Assembly (NCBI RefSeq): GCF_900119845.1
Contig: NZ_FPKU01000001.1
Span: 963,528 to 1,027,527, forward strand
Source of the DNA: Devosia enhydra
GTDB taxonomy: Bacteria > Pseudomonadota > Alphaproteobacteria > Rhizobiales > Devosiaceae
Length of the DNA: 64,000 nucleotides
Reading direction: 5' to 3'
The notes under the pieces are model-generated. The model saw only the letters and a list, made by a program, of their open reading frames with translations, made no database searches and was not told the DNA's origin. How positions within the stretch are numbered: the stretch's first letter is position 1; each line of letters begins with the position of its first letter. Of this stretch, positions 29,810 to 38,425 are shown piece by piece. Made by a program: the position numbers and the translations under genes.

Positions 29810-30760
29810 ATGCACGCCAAAGTCATCATCATAGGATCGGGCCCGGCGGGCTACACGGCCGCCATCTACGCCGCGCGTGCGATGCTCGAGCCCCTGATGA
29901 TCGCCGGCATGCAGCCGGGCGGTCAGCTCACCATCACATCAGATGTCGAGAATTACCCCGGCTTCGCCGATGTCATCCAGGGCCCCTGGCTGATGGAGCA
30001 GATGCGGGCCCAGGCTGAGCATGTGGGCACCCGCATCGAGAACGATCTCATCGTATCGGTCGATTTCGATCGCCGGCCCTTCGTGCTCACCGGCGACAGC
30101 GGCAAGCGCTACACCTGCGATTCCCTCATCATCGCCACGGGCGCGCAGGCCAAATGGCTTGGGCTGCCGTCGGAAGAGAAGTTCAAGGGCTTTGGCGTCT
30201 CGGCCTGCGCCACCTGCGACGGGTTCTTTTACCGCAACAAGCATGTGCTTGTGGTGGGCGGCGGCAACACCGCCGTCGAGGAAGCGCTCTTCCTCACCAA
30301 TTTCGCCAGCAAGGTCACGGTCATCCACCGTCGCGACTCCTTCCGCGCCGAACGCATCCTGCAGCAGCGCCTCTTCAAGCATCCCAAGATCGAGGTGCGC
30401 TGGAATACGGAGCTCGCCGACGTCACCGGTGCCGCCATGCCCCCTTCGGTCAATGGCGCAGTGCTGCGCGATCTGGTGTCCGGCGCCACCGAAACGCTGG
30501 CGGTCGATGGCATTTTCGTCGCCATCGGGCATGCGCCCGCCACCGCGGTGTTTTCGGGCAAGCTCGACATGAAGCCGGGCGGCTACCTCCAGGTGAAGCC
30601 GGGCACGAGCCAGACCAATATTCCCGGTGTCTTTGCAGCGGGGGACGTCACCGACGATGTCTATCGCCAGGCCGTCACGGCGGCGGGCATGGGCTGCATG
30701 GCCGCGCTCGAGGCCGAGAAATATCTCGCCGCTCACGAACTCGCAGAAGCGGCCGAATAG
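29810..30760 (+). CDS. trxB: thioredoxin-disulfide reductase
   Basis: A 316-residue FAD/NADPH enzyme that reduces thioredoxin. FAD-binding [10 protein letters not shown] (9-18), the redox pair C133-A-T-C136 (CATCDGFF), the NADPH-site [11 protein letters not shown] (150-160) and the C-terminal FAD motif [10 protein letters not shown] are all present. The symbol fits the low-molecular-weight bacterial type. It is followed after 3 bases by a LysR regulator, an order kept across Hyphomicrobiales. Confidence 0.95.
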   Translation: MHAKVIIIGSGPAGYTAAIYAARAMLEPLMIAGMQPGGQLTITSDVENYPGFADVIQGPWLMEQMRAQAEHVGTRIENDLIVSVDFDRRPFVLTGDSGKRYTCDSLIIATGAQAKWLGLPSEEKFKGFGVSACATCDGFFYRNKHVLVVGGGNTAVEEALFLTNFASKVTVIHRRDSFRAERILQQRLFKHPKIEVRWNTELADVTGAAMPPSVNGAVLRDLVSGATETLAVDGIFVAIGHAPATAVFSGKLDMKPGGYLQVKPGTSQTNIPGVFAAGDVTDDVYRQAVTAAGMGCMAALEAEKYLAAHELAEAAE

Positions 30761-30763
30761 GCC

Positions 30764-31663
30764 ATGCTGGATTGGGACAAGCTCCGCATCTTCCACACCG
30801 CGGCCGAGGCCGGCAGCTTCACCCACGCCGCCGAAAAGCTCAACATGAGCCAGTCGGCGGTATCGCGGCAGATTTCCGCACTCGAGGATGACCTCAAGCT
30901 CAAGCTCTTCATCCGCCACGCCCGCGGGCTCGTGCTGACCGAGGTCGGCGAGCAGCTGTTTCGCACCGCGCATCGCATGCACTGGGAGCTCCAGCAGGTC
31001 GAGACCCAGATGTCCGAAAGCCAGGAGGTACCCACCGGGCCTCTCGTGGTTACCACCACCGTCGGCATCGGGTCGAGCTGGCTGGCATCGCGCATCAACG
31101 AGTTCCTGCCGCTCTATCCCGAAATCCAGATCGAGATCCGCCTCAACGATGCCGAGCTCGATCTCGCCATGCGTGAGGCCGATGTCGCCATCCGCCTGCA
31201 CCGGCCCAACCAGTCCGAGATGATCCAGCGCAAGCTGTTCACGGTGCACAACCACTTCTATGCGTCCGAGGACTATCTGGCCCGGCATGGCGAGCCCGGC
31301 ACGGTCGAAGCCCTCGATTCCGAGAATCACCGCGTCATCACCTTCGGCGAGCCGGTGCCCTCTTATCTCGGCGACATCAATTTCCTCGAGCGCTTGGGGC
31401 GGCCCGATTCCAGCCCGCGTCGGCCTGTGCTCAAGGTCAATGCCATCTACGGCATGATGCAGGCTGCGCGCGCCGGCATCGGCATCGCCATGCTGCCCGA
31501 TTACGTCACCGAGAACGAGCAATCGCTGCATCGGGTGCTTCCGGGCATCGATATTCCCTCATACGAGGCCTATTTCGTCTACCCGCCGGCCCTCAAGAAC
31601 TCCAAGCGCGTCGGGGTCTTCCGCGACTTTCTCGTCAACAAGGCGCGTGAGTGGAGCTTCTGA
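30764..31663 (+). CDS. LysR family transcriptional regulator
   Basis: A 299-residue LysR-type regulator. The winged helix-turn-helix is at residues about 1-60 (LDWDKLRIFHTAAEAGSFTHAAEKLNMSQSAVSRQI), followed by the linker helix and a periplasmic-binding-protein-like effector domain (about 90-295). It starts 3 bases after the trxB stop, so it is co-transcribed with trxB. Effector and targets are unknown; the conserved link with trxB suggests a redox role, which is inference. Downstream lies the small-RNA cluster. Confidence 0.92.
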   Translation: MLDWDKLRIFHTAAEAGSFTHAAEKLNMSQSAVSRQISALEDDLKLKLFIRHARGLVLTEVGEQLFRTAHRMHWELQQVETQMSESQEVPTGPLVVTTTVGIGSSWLASRINEFLPLYPEIQIEIRLNDAELDLAMREADVAIRLHRPNQSEMIQRKLFTVHNHFYASEDYLARHGEPGTVEALDSENHRVITFGEPVPSYLGDINFLERLGRPDSSPRRPVLKVNAIYGMMQAARAGIGIAMLPDYVTENEQSLHRVLPGIDIPSYEAYFVYPPALKNSKRVGVFRDFLVNKAREWSF

Positions 31664-31730
31664 GCCCTCTCGCCTGAGTGGGTCGCCAGCCGCATGCGAT
31701 CAGCGCATGGCTGGCATGTTGTCGCACTGC

Positions 31731-31759
31731 CTTGAACGAATACCCTGCCCTGCCTATTT
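31731..31759 (+). promoter_or_regulatory. promoter of predicted sRNA 1
   Basis: CTTGAA (31731-31736), 17 bases, CTATTT (31754-31759), close to the alphaproteobacterial sigma-70 consensus. No protein gene follows; a hairpin-rich stretch ending in an intrinsic terminator does. Confidence 0.6.
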
Positions 31760-31765
31760 CCTGCG

Positions 31766-31877
31766 CATCGGCATCGGTTGGTCCCCTCCCTCCACCACCC
31801 ATGTCGGTACCTCCAAGTGAGAGTCATGCTCTCGCTCCCTTGGCCCCGCCTCCCCCTCAGGCGGGGCCTTATTTTTT
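31766..31877 (+). ncRNA. predicted small RNA 1 of tandem cluster
   Basis: About 112 nt predicted from promoter to terminator. First hairpin: GGT-T-GGT pairs with ACCACC (31776-31799) and shows loop CCCCTCCCTCC, a C/U-rich anti-Shine-Dalgarno-like sequence, though not the exact CCTCCTCCC of its neighbours. Second: CCAAG-t-GAGAG with CTCTC and CTTGG. Third: terminator GGCCCCGCCT/AGGCGGGGCC then TTATTTTTT. No open frame with a ribosome site lies inside. Its membership in the same family as sRNAs 2 and 3 is plausible but weaker. Confidence 0.6.
31842..31877 (+). terminator. intrinsic terminator of sRNA 1
   Basis: A 10-bp perfect GC-rich stem with a 7-base loop followed by TTATTTTTT. Confidence 0.85.
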
Positions 31878-31989
31878 CCGCACAGTCTTTTATCATGCTG
31901 CCGACCACGCAAGCAGGCTGATGCTTAATCGGGCAGCATTGCTGACCCTTCCCTGCATGGGGCGCATAGCTGGCATGACCTTGGCCGCA

Positions 31990-32018
31990 TTGCTGAAACC
32001 GGCCGATGCCATCATATT
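31990..32018 (+). promoter_or_regulatory. promoter of predicted sRNA 2
   Basis: TTGCTG (31990-31995), 17 bases, CATATT (32013-32018). Transcription would start near 32024, ten bases before the first hairpin. Confidence 0.5.
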
Positions 32019-32023
32019 CGTAC

Positions 32024-32218
32024 TTGTCGATGCGGTCCGGCCGTCTCCTCCTCCCTCGGTCCCGACCAGTCGACACCCGGTAGCCGTCGTTCCTCCTCCC
32101 TCGACGGATACCACCCGGCAAGTGGCGTTTCCTCCTCCCTCGTCCACTTGCCATCACTTTTGAGATTTGAACTTCGGTTCGATCGCAAGGCTCCATCTTC
32201 GGATGGAGCCTTTTTTTT
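32024..32218 (+). ncRNA. predicted small RNA 2 with three anti-Shine-Dalgarno hairpin loops
   Basis: About 195 nt. Three hairpins each display CCTCCTCCC in the loop: 32034-32067 (motif 32047-32055), 32079-32112 (stem GGTA-CCGTCG with CGACGG-TACC; motif 32092-32100) and 32117-32152 (stem GGCAAGTGG with CCACTTGCC; motif 32131-32139). A perfect terminator follows (32189-32218). Stems differ in sequence while loops are identical, so the loop is what is conserved. This layout matches the described alphaproteobacterial RNAs that expose anti-SD loops (the alpha-r14/NfeR1, CcsR and 'cuckoo' groups), which base-pair with ribosome-binding sites of target mRNAs. The exact family needs a covariance search. 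Confidence 0.8.
32189..32218 (+). terminator. intrinsic terminator of sRNA 2
   Basis: Perfect 9-bp stem GGCTCCATC/GATGGAGCC capped by the stable TTCG tetraloop and followed by eight T. Confidence 0.93.
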
Positions 32219-32283
32219 GGCCGGTCGGCTGGACTGACTTTGGAGGGGCGGCGTGCCCGGATTGATGAGGCAAAGGAAAGAAG

Positions 32284-32314
32284 ATGGATTCCGGCTTTCG
32301 CCGGAATGACGGGG
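32284..32314. repeat. REP-like palindrome, copy A
   Basis: Core ATTCCGGC-TTTC-GCCGGAAT (32288-32307) flanked by GATGG and GACGGGG. It is an inverted, nearly identical copy of the palindrome at 32401-32430. Sequences of this kind are widespread short repeats in proteobacterial intergenic regions. Confidence 0.75.
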
Positions 32315-32400
32315 GCTTGGGAGACGTTGGGTGACGGTTTCCGAGCCGGTCTGCAGCGTCTCATTGGTCTACCGATTCATCTCCCATCATCCCACCCTCT

Positions 32401-32430
32401 CCCCGTCATCCCGGCGAAAGCCGGGATCCA
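32401..32430. repeat. REP-like palindrome, copy B (inverted relative to A)
   Basis: Core ATCCCGGC-GAAA-GCCGGGAT (32408-32427) preceded by CCCCGTC and followed by CCA. Together with copy A it forms a long inverted repeat with compensating single-base changes, like a bipartite REP element. Confidence 0.75.
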
Positions 32431-32525
32431 GTTCCCGGGCGCGCCCCGGCCCCACCACTATCCACGCCGCCCCGCCCCCACCCCACCGGCCCACCCCCTG
32501 CATGGCAGCCCTGCCGAACCGGCAT

Positions 32526-32554
32526 TTGTCCAAGGGGCCGGCGTGGCGCATATA
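32526..32554 (+). promoter_or_regulatory. promoter of predicted sRNA 3
   Basis: TTGTCC (32526-32531), 17 bases, CATATA (32549-32554). Transcription would start near 32561. Confidence 0.6.
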
Positions 32555-32560
32555 TCGGGT

Positions 32561-32660
32561 CAAGAGATCGCGGTCCTCCTCCTCCCTGACCGCCTCTCTC
32601 TGATCTGCGGCTCTGTCGCAGATCCAGGGCCCCGCTCTCCCCTCGAGCGGGGCCCTTTTT
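32561..32660 (+). ncRNA. predicted small RNA 3 with one anti-Shine-Dalgarno hairpin loop
   Basis: About 100 nt. Hairpin 1: GCGGTC (32570-32575) pairs with GACCGC (32588-32593) around loop CTCCTCCTCCCT, which holds CCTCCTCCC (32578-32586). Hairpin 2: GATCTGCG pairs with CGCAGATC (32602-32624). Hairpin 3 is the terminator. No protein frame with a start site is present, and its terminator T-run faces the plus strand, while the only neighbouring gene (aspartate aminotransferase) is on the minus strand, so a plus-strand transcript must exist to use it. Confidence 0.78.
32627..32660 (+). terminator. intrinsic terminator of sRNA 3
   Basis: Perfect 11-bp stem GGGCCCCGCTC/GAGCGGGGCCC followed by TTTTT, three bases before the stop codon of the convergent aminotransferase gene. 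Confidence 0.88.
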
Positions 32661-32663
32661 CGT

Positions 32664-33896
<1,233 letters not shown>

Positions 33897-33936
33897 TTAG
33901 TGCCTGCCCCGATCCGAGACAAGCAGCAGCGCGTGG

Positions 33937-34077
33937 TCAGACGCCCGGCAGCAAGGTGTTCGACGCCGTCGTCACCGAGATCGTCACCGGCTGCGCCGAT
34001 GCCGGCATCGACAGAAGGATCGCCAGCACAAGGCAGATGGTGACCGGGATAAGTGTCATGCGCGTATGCAATTGCAT
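33937..34077 (-). CDS. possible very small secreted peptide
   Basis: A 46-codon frame: MQLHTRMTLIPVTICLVLAI at the start, a hydrophobic core, then a signal-peptidase-like PASA-QP, leaving about 22 residues rich in Thr/Val/Ser. GAGGAGG lies 9 bases before the ATG at 34077. An overlapping longer frame on the same strand lacks such features. Too short for composition statistics, so it could be chance; no homologue is known to me. Confidence 0.4.
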   Translation of the reverse strand: MQLHTRMTLIPVTICLVLAILLSMPASAQPVTISVTTASNTLLPGV

Positions 34078-34211
34078 GGCTCAAGCCTCCTCACGAAACG
34101 CAGTTGCCGCGGAAATGCCTCACTTCCGCCTTTGCGGCTCCATCACCAATACGCACAAGGCTGCCATTGGATCGCTGCCTTCACCCTGAAGTTATTCCAG
34201 TGAGTACCCTT

Positions 34212-34583
34212 ATGACCGATGTGACCGCGCTTCCCGCCTCCGCCACTCCTGCTCCAGAGCATGAGGAGGCCGGCAAGGCGCAGCGGCCCTCGCCCCGTCA
34301 GCTCTGGGGCAAATTCGTGCGCTGGCCCCGGCTCCCGGTCATCTCGTTCTCCCTCACCATCGCTGCGGCAGGCATCGGGCTGCTCGCCGGCGTGCTCCCG
34401 GCCCAGGTCGAGCGGTTGACGCCCCAGATCGATACCGCCGTGGTGCTGCTGTTCGTGCCGCTCTGCATCCTCGTGCTCGCCATTCTCGCCGAAGCCGTGC
34501 GGCTGAGCCCGCGCGGGCCGGTCCGCATCCGCGACGACCGCCCGATGCGTACGCTCACCGGCTGGTCGCCGCCGCGCGCCTGA
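34212..34583 (+). CDS. small membrane protein, unknown function
   Basis: A 123-residue protein with a polar, Pro/Ala-rich cytoplasmic N-terminus (about 45 residues) and two membrane helices (about 46-64 and 78-96), ending in a basic tail (RIRDDRPMRTLTG). The start at ATG 34212 has no clear ribosome site; a GTG four codons earlier is possible. I do not recognise a family. No neighbours are close enough to suggest an operon. Confidence 0.55.
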   Translation: MTDVTALPASATPAPEHEEAGKAQRPSPRQLWGKFVRWPRLPVISFSLTIAAAGIGLLAGVLPAQVERLTPQIDTAVVLLFVPLCILVLAILAEAVRLSPRGPVRIRDDRPMRTLTGWSPPRA

Positions 34584-34676
34584 TCACGGGGCGCAATAGT
34601 CCGAAAGGCCGAAACAGCGGCGCTTGTGGGTCCGCGCCGTTGCGGTAACATCCCTTGGCGGATGGAGGACCCCGAT

Positions 34677-35105
34677 ATGCATGTCGAAGCAATCTTGCAG
34701 ACCAAGGGCGGCACGGTTCACACGGTGCGCAGCACCGAGCTGATCGCCACAGCCATAGCAGTGCTCAACCAGCGGCGGATCGGTGCCGTGGTGGTCGTCG
34801 ATGATGCCGGGCATGTGGCGGGCATTCTGTCCGAACGCGACATCGTGCGCCGCATGGGCAGCGATCCCAACAGCTTCCTCTCGACCCCGATCAGCCAGAG
34901 CATGACCCGCGCCGTGGTCACCTGCACGCGCCAGACCTCGCTCGACGAGGTGCTCGAGATGATGACCGAGCGGCGCATCCGCCACATGCCGGTGGTCGAG
35001 GGCGAGAGCCTCGTGGGCATCATCTCCATCGGCGACGTGGTCAAGCGCAAGATCGAGTTGACGGAGCAGGAAGCGGCGGCGCTGCGCGACTATATCGCCT
35101 CGTGA
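34677..35105 (+). CDS. CBS-domain pair protein
   Basis: A 142-residue protein made of two CBS motifs and nothing else. The first has ELIATAIAVLNQRRIGAVVVVD and GILSERDIVRRM; the second has SLDEVLEMMTERRIRHMPVV and GIISIGDVVKRKI. Such modules bind adenosine nucleotides and sense energy state. A middle SQSMTRAVVTC link is typical. The ATG at 34677 has GGAGG 7 bases upstream. It is a stand-alone gene; the partner it regulates is unknown. Confidence 0.9.
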   Translation: MHVEAILQTKGGTVHTVRSTELIATAIAVLNQRRIGAVVVVDDAGHVAGILSERDIVRRMGSDPNSFLSTPISQSMTRAVVTCTRQTSLDEVLEMMTERRIRHMPVVEGESLVGIISIGDVVKRKIELTEQEAAALRDYIAS

Positions 35106-35263
35106 GTTGAAGCGTGACATGAGGATGGCACGCTAAAGGCTTGCCCTGGCGCTACATTACCAAGCTGTCCAAATCTTCATTTCACGGCAATGATCACGTG
35201 GGGATCGGGGGGATAGTGTCAGGGCGTCGGCGTTCGGCCGGCTCCCATGCAAAGGATCCTCCC

Positions 35264-35977
35264 ATGACCTCCCTCTCCTTCCGGCCTGGCCGCTCCCTTG
35301 CCGCCCTCGCCGTGGCCGCCATGGCCCTTGCCGCCGTGCCCGCCGTCCAGGCCCATGATTTAGGCCAGGGCCGTAATTTCGATCGCCATGATCAGATGCG
35401 GGGCGATGCCCGCGGTCCGGATCGGGCCATGCGCGGCGACCGCCGTGGCCCCGGCATGCAGATGCGCGGCGAAGGGCGGGCCGACATGCTCGTCTCCTTC
35501 TCCTGCGCGCCGCGCGCCGCCGAGCGGCTCGAAGTCGGCCTCGTGCGCCTCTCGCACCGCCTCGAGCTGAGCGGCACCCAGCAGCCGCTGTTCGATGCCT
35601 TCCGCACCTCGGCCCTCACCGCCCAGACCGGGCTCGCCGACAGCTGCGAGACGCTGCGCCCCGATCCGGCCGCCGAGACCGCAGCGCCGGCCGCCGATCC
35701 GGTTCAGTCGATCCGTGACCGGCTCTCGGTCGAATCGGCACGCATCGCCGCCATCGAATCCGTGCTGCCCGACTATGAGGCGTTCGTCACGAGCCTCACC
35801 CCCGAGCAGTCGGCGCTCCTGGCGCCTCCGTCGCGCGAACGCGTGGGCGAGATGCGCGGCGGTCGCGGCGAAGGCCGTGGCGGCTGGCGTCAGCATCACC
35901 AGGGCCCGCGCGGCCGGATGCAGCCCGCTCCCCAGCCGCCCGCCGCCGACGCTCCGGCTCCGGCCCCGCAGGGCTGA
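35264..35977 (+). CDS. periplasmic LTXXQ-motif protein (Spy/CpxP-like)
   Basis: A 237-residue protein with a signal peptide (cleavage near VQA-HD, residue 30) and a His/Arg/Gly-rich linker, then a helical domain (about 75-200) with two LTXXQ-type signatures, LSGTQQ and LTPEQ, as in the Spy/CpxP chaperone family. A C-terminal Gly/Arg then Pro/Ala tail follows. Family members are ATP-independent periplasmic chaperones or stress sensors; the role here is inferred. ATG at 35264 has AAAGGA upstream. A terminator hairpin follows. Confidence 0.78.
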   Translation: MTSLSFRPGRSLAALAVAAMALAAVPAVQAHDLGQGRNFDRHDQMRGDARGPDRAMRGDRRGPGMQMRGEGRADMLVSFSCAPRAAERLEVGLVRLSHRLELSGTQQPLFDAFRTSALTAQTGLADSCETLRPDPAAETAAPAADPVQSIRDRLSVESARIAAIESVLPDYEAFVTSLTPEQSALLAPPSRERVGEMRGGRGEGRGGWRQHHQGPRGRMQPAPQPPAADAPAPAPQG

Positions 35978-35998
35978 TCCGTTGCGCCATTGATGACA

Positions 35999-36024
35999 AA
36001 GCCCGGGGCATCGTCCCCGGGCTT
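35999..36024 (+). terminator. terminator hairpin after the LTXXQ gene
   Basis: A 10-bp perfect stem AAGCCCGGGG/CCCCGGGCTT lies 21 bases after the stop; the tail (CCCCGTTGCC) is poor in T. Confidence 0.5.
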
Positions 36025-36095
36025 CCCCGTTGCCGATACGGGGCTAAACCATTACCACTTTCGTCCGTCGCAGCGTCAGCCGGACCATCCGCCCC

Positions 36096-37334
36096 ATGCA
36101 AGAACCTAAGCTCGTTCTCGATCCCGCACGCATCCGGGCGGAATTCCCGGCCTTCCGCCAGCCCGGCCTTCAGGATCAGGCGTTCTTCGAGAATGCCGGG
36201 GGCTCCTATACCTGCGCGCCCGTGCTCAACCGCATGAAGCATTTCTACTGGAGCACCAAGGTCCAGCCCTATGGCGCCTACGGCACCTCGCGCGAGGCGG
36301 GCGACGCGATGGATCTCGCCTATCGCCGCATCGCACAGGCGCTGAACCTGCCGGTCGACTGGGTGCATTTCGGCCCCTCCACTTCGGCCAACACCTATGT
36401 TTTGGGCCGCGCTTTCGAGGGCTGGCTGAAGCCGGGCGACGCCATCATCGTCACCAATCAGGATCACGAGGCCAATTCGGGCGCCTGGCGCAAGCTCGCC
36501 GCCATCGGCGTAGACGTGCGCGAGTGGAAGGTCGATCGCACCACCGGCCGCCTGTCGCTTACCGCGCTCGATCCGCTGATCGATGCCAAGGTCCGCATGG
36601 TGGCGATGCCCCATTGCTCCAACATCGTGGGCGAGATCAACCCGGTCGAAGAGGTGGTGCGCCGCGCCCGCTCCGTCGGCGCCATCACCGTGGTCGATGG
36701 TGTGTCCTACGCCCCCCACGGCCTGCCCGACGTGCTTGCGCTGGGCTGCGACATCTATCTGTTTTCCGCCTACAAGACCTATGGCCCGCATCAGGGCATC
36801 ATGGCCGTGCGTCCCGGCCTCGCGATGGAATTGCCCAACCAGGGTCATTTCTTCAACGAGGGCAAGCTGCGCTACCGGCTCAACCCGGCCGGTCCCGACC
36901 ATGCGCAGGTCGCGGCTTCGGCCGGCATTGCCGATTATCTCGAAACCGTCGCGGAAATCGCGGGTCCGGGCATTTCCGGCATCACGCCCTTCCATCGCGC
37001 CCATTCGGCCATGCGCCAGCAGGAGCAGGCCCTCCTCGCCCCGCTGCTCGATTACCTCAAGGGTCGCAACAGCATCCGCCTCATCGGCCCGGACGATCCG
37101 GCCATCCGCGCGCCGACCGTATCTTTGGCGACCGACCAGCCCGGCGTTGTCCTCGCGCAAAAGCTTGCCGAGCACGGCATCATGGCCGGTGGCGGGCATT
37201 TCTATGCCTATCGCCTGCTCGAGGCGGTCGGCATCGATCCCCAGCATGGCGTGCTGCGCCTCTCCTTCACCCACTACACCCACCCCGACGAGGTGCAGCG
37301 CCTGATCACGGCGCTCGATGCCGTGCTGCAATGA
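36096..37334 (+). CDS. class V aminotransferase / cysteine desulfurase-like protein
   Basis: A 412-residue PLP enzyme of fold type I. Marks: FFENAGGSYTCAPV near the N-terminus, FGPSTSANTYVLGRA (phosphate site), NQDHEANSGAWR, and the PLP-binding lysine in LFSAYKTYGPHQG. It resembles the cysteine-desulfurase-related family of unknown substrate rather than IscS or SufS, since no conserved Cys-loop is seen in the C-terminal third (HAHSAMRQQEQ). No Fe-S genes are adjacent, so a role in Fe-S assembly is not supported. Confidence 0.82.
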   Translation: MQEPKLVLDPARIRAEFPAFRQPGLQDQAFFENAGGSYTCAPVLNRMKHFYWSTKVQPYGAYGTSREAGDAMDLAYRRIAQALNLPVDWVHFGPSTSANTYVLGRAFEGWLKPGDAIIVTNQDHEANSGAWRKLAAIGVDVREWKVDRTTGRLSLTALDPLIDAKVRMVAMPHCSNIVGEINPVEEVVRRARSVGAITVVDGVSYAPHGLPDVLALGCDIYLFSAYKTYGPHQGIMAVRPGLAMELPNQGHFFNEGKLRYRLNPAGPDHAQVAASAGIADYLETVAEIAGPGISGITPFHRAHSAMRQQEQALLAPLLDYLKGRNSIRLIGPDDPAIRAPTVSLATDQPGVVLAQKLAEHGIMAGGGHFYAYRLLEAVGIDPQHGVLRLSFTHYTHPDEVQRLITALDAVLQ

Positions 37335-37433
37335 GGCTCCTGGGCGGCACTATCCTGTGGAGGGCGCCGCCCGCCATCTCGCGGCCTCGCCCGTGTCGAG
37401 GCAAAAGACCGGCATAGACGGCACGGGAACGGC

Positions 37434-38024
37434 ATGGCCAAGCTCTACTTCTCCTATGCGGCGATGAATGCCGGCAAATCCACCCTCCTCCTCCAGGCGG
37501 CCTATAATTATCGCGAGCGCGGCATGCAGACGCTGCTGCTCACGGCGGCGCTCGATGATCGGGCCGGCAAGGGCGTCATCGCCTCGCGGCTCGGGCTCAG
37601 CGAAACCGCCGACCTGTTCAATGCCACCGACGATCTGTTCGCCAAGGTCGAGGCCCTGCTCAAAAGCGGGCCGCTGCATTGCATCCTTGTCGACGAAGCC
37701 CAGTTTCTCACCGCCGATCAGGTGTGGCAGTTGGCGCGCGTCGCCGATCGGCTCGGCGTGCCGGTGATGTGCTATGGCCTGCGCACCGATTTCCAGGGCC
37801 GGCTCTTTCCAGGCTCATCGGAGCTGCTCGCCATCGCCGATTCCCTGCGAGAAATCCGCACCATCTGCGAATGTGGGGCCAAGGCCACCATGGTGGTGCG
37901 GTTGAACGCACAGGGCGCCGTCATCACCGAGGGCGACCAGGTCGATATCGGCGGCAATGAGCGCTATTTGTCCCTGTGCCGCCGGCATTGGGAAGAACGC
38001 ACCGGACGTTGGACGAGGGCTTGA
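37434..38024 (+). CDS. tdk: thymidine kinase
   Basis: A 196-residue TK1-type kinase that phosphorylates thymidine with ATP. Walker A is [11 protein letters not shown] (about 9-19), the catalytic glutamate is in LVDEAQFLT (about 87-95), and the lasso-like zinc region has cysteines in [11 protein letters not shown] and SLCRRHW. The length matches the family. It is followed after 3 bases by a thioesterase gene, probably in an operon. Confidence 0.95.
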   Translation: MAKLYFSYAAMNAGKSTLLLQAAYNYRERGMQTLLLTAALDDRAGKGVIASRLGLSETADLFNATDDLFAKVEALLKSGPLHCILVDEAQFLTADQVWQLARVADRLGVPVMCYGLRTDFQGRLFPGSSELLAIADSLREIRTICECGAKATMVVRLNAQGAVITEGDQVDIGGNERYLSLCRRHWEERTGRWTRA

Positions 38025-38027
38025 ACC

Positions 38028-38414
38028 ATGCAGGGCACTTCCACTGAACCCCGCGGCGCACTGACCATCCGCACGCTAGCCATGCCGGCCGATACCAACC
38101 CGGCCGGCGATATCTTCGGCGGCTGGGTGATGAGCCAGATGGACATCGCCGGCGCCATCGCCGCCGTCGAGCGCGTCAAGGGCCGGGTGGTCACCGTCGC
38201 CGTCGAGGCAATGACCTTCATCGCCCCCGTCAAGGTCGGCGATATCCTCTGCGTCTACTGCTCGGTCGAGCGCGTCGGCAAGACCTCGATCACCATCGCC
38301 ATCGAAGCCTGGGTCAAACGCGAACGGCTGGGCGACCGGGTCAAGGTCACTGATGGCCAGTTCGTTTATGTCGCGCTGGGCGAAGACGGCAGGAAGCGCC
38401 TCATCTCGAGCTAG
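38028..38414 (+). CDS. YciA-type acyl-CoA thioesterase
   Basis: A 128-residue hotdog-fold thioesterase. Characteristic residues are in ADTNPAGDIFGGWVMSQMD near the N-terminus, where the Asn and Asp form the catalytic site, and the beta-strand VTVAVEAMTFIAPVKVGD. It hydrolyses acyl-CoA esters; in relatives it acts on a broad range of chain lengths. It follows tdk after 3 bases and precedes the ATL gene by 11 bases, so the three probably share a transcript. Confidence 0.92.
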   Translation: MQGTSTEPRGALTIRTLAMPADTNPAGDIFGGWVMSQMDIAGAIAAVERVKGRVVTVAVEAMTFIAPVKVGDILCVYCSVERVGKTSITIAIEAWVKRERLGDRVKVTDGQFVYVALGEDGRKRLISS

Positions 38415-38425
38415 GGTGAGAGGCG

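Noticed and set aside
32280-32560. Possible protein gene between sRNA 2 and sRNA 3
   Set aside because: Frames here cross the REP palindromes and lack ribosome sites; composition is Pro/Arg-biased and unlike the true genes.
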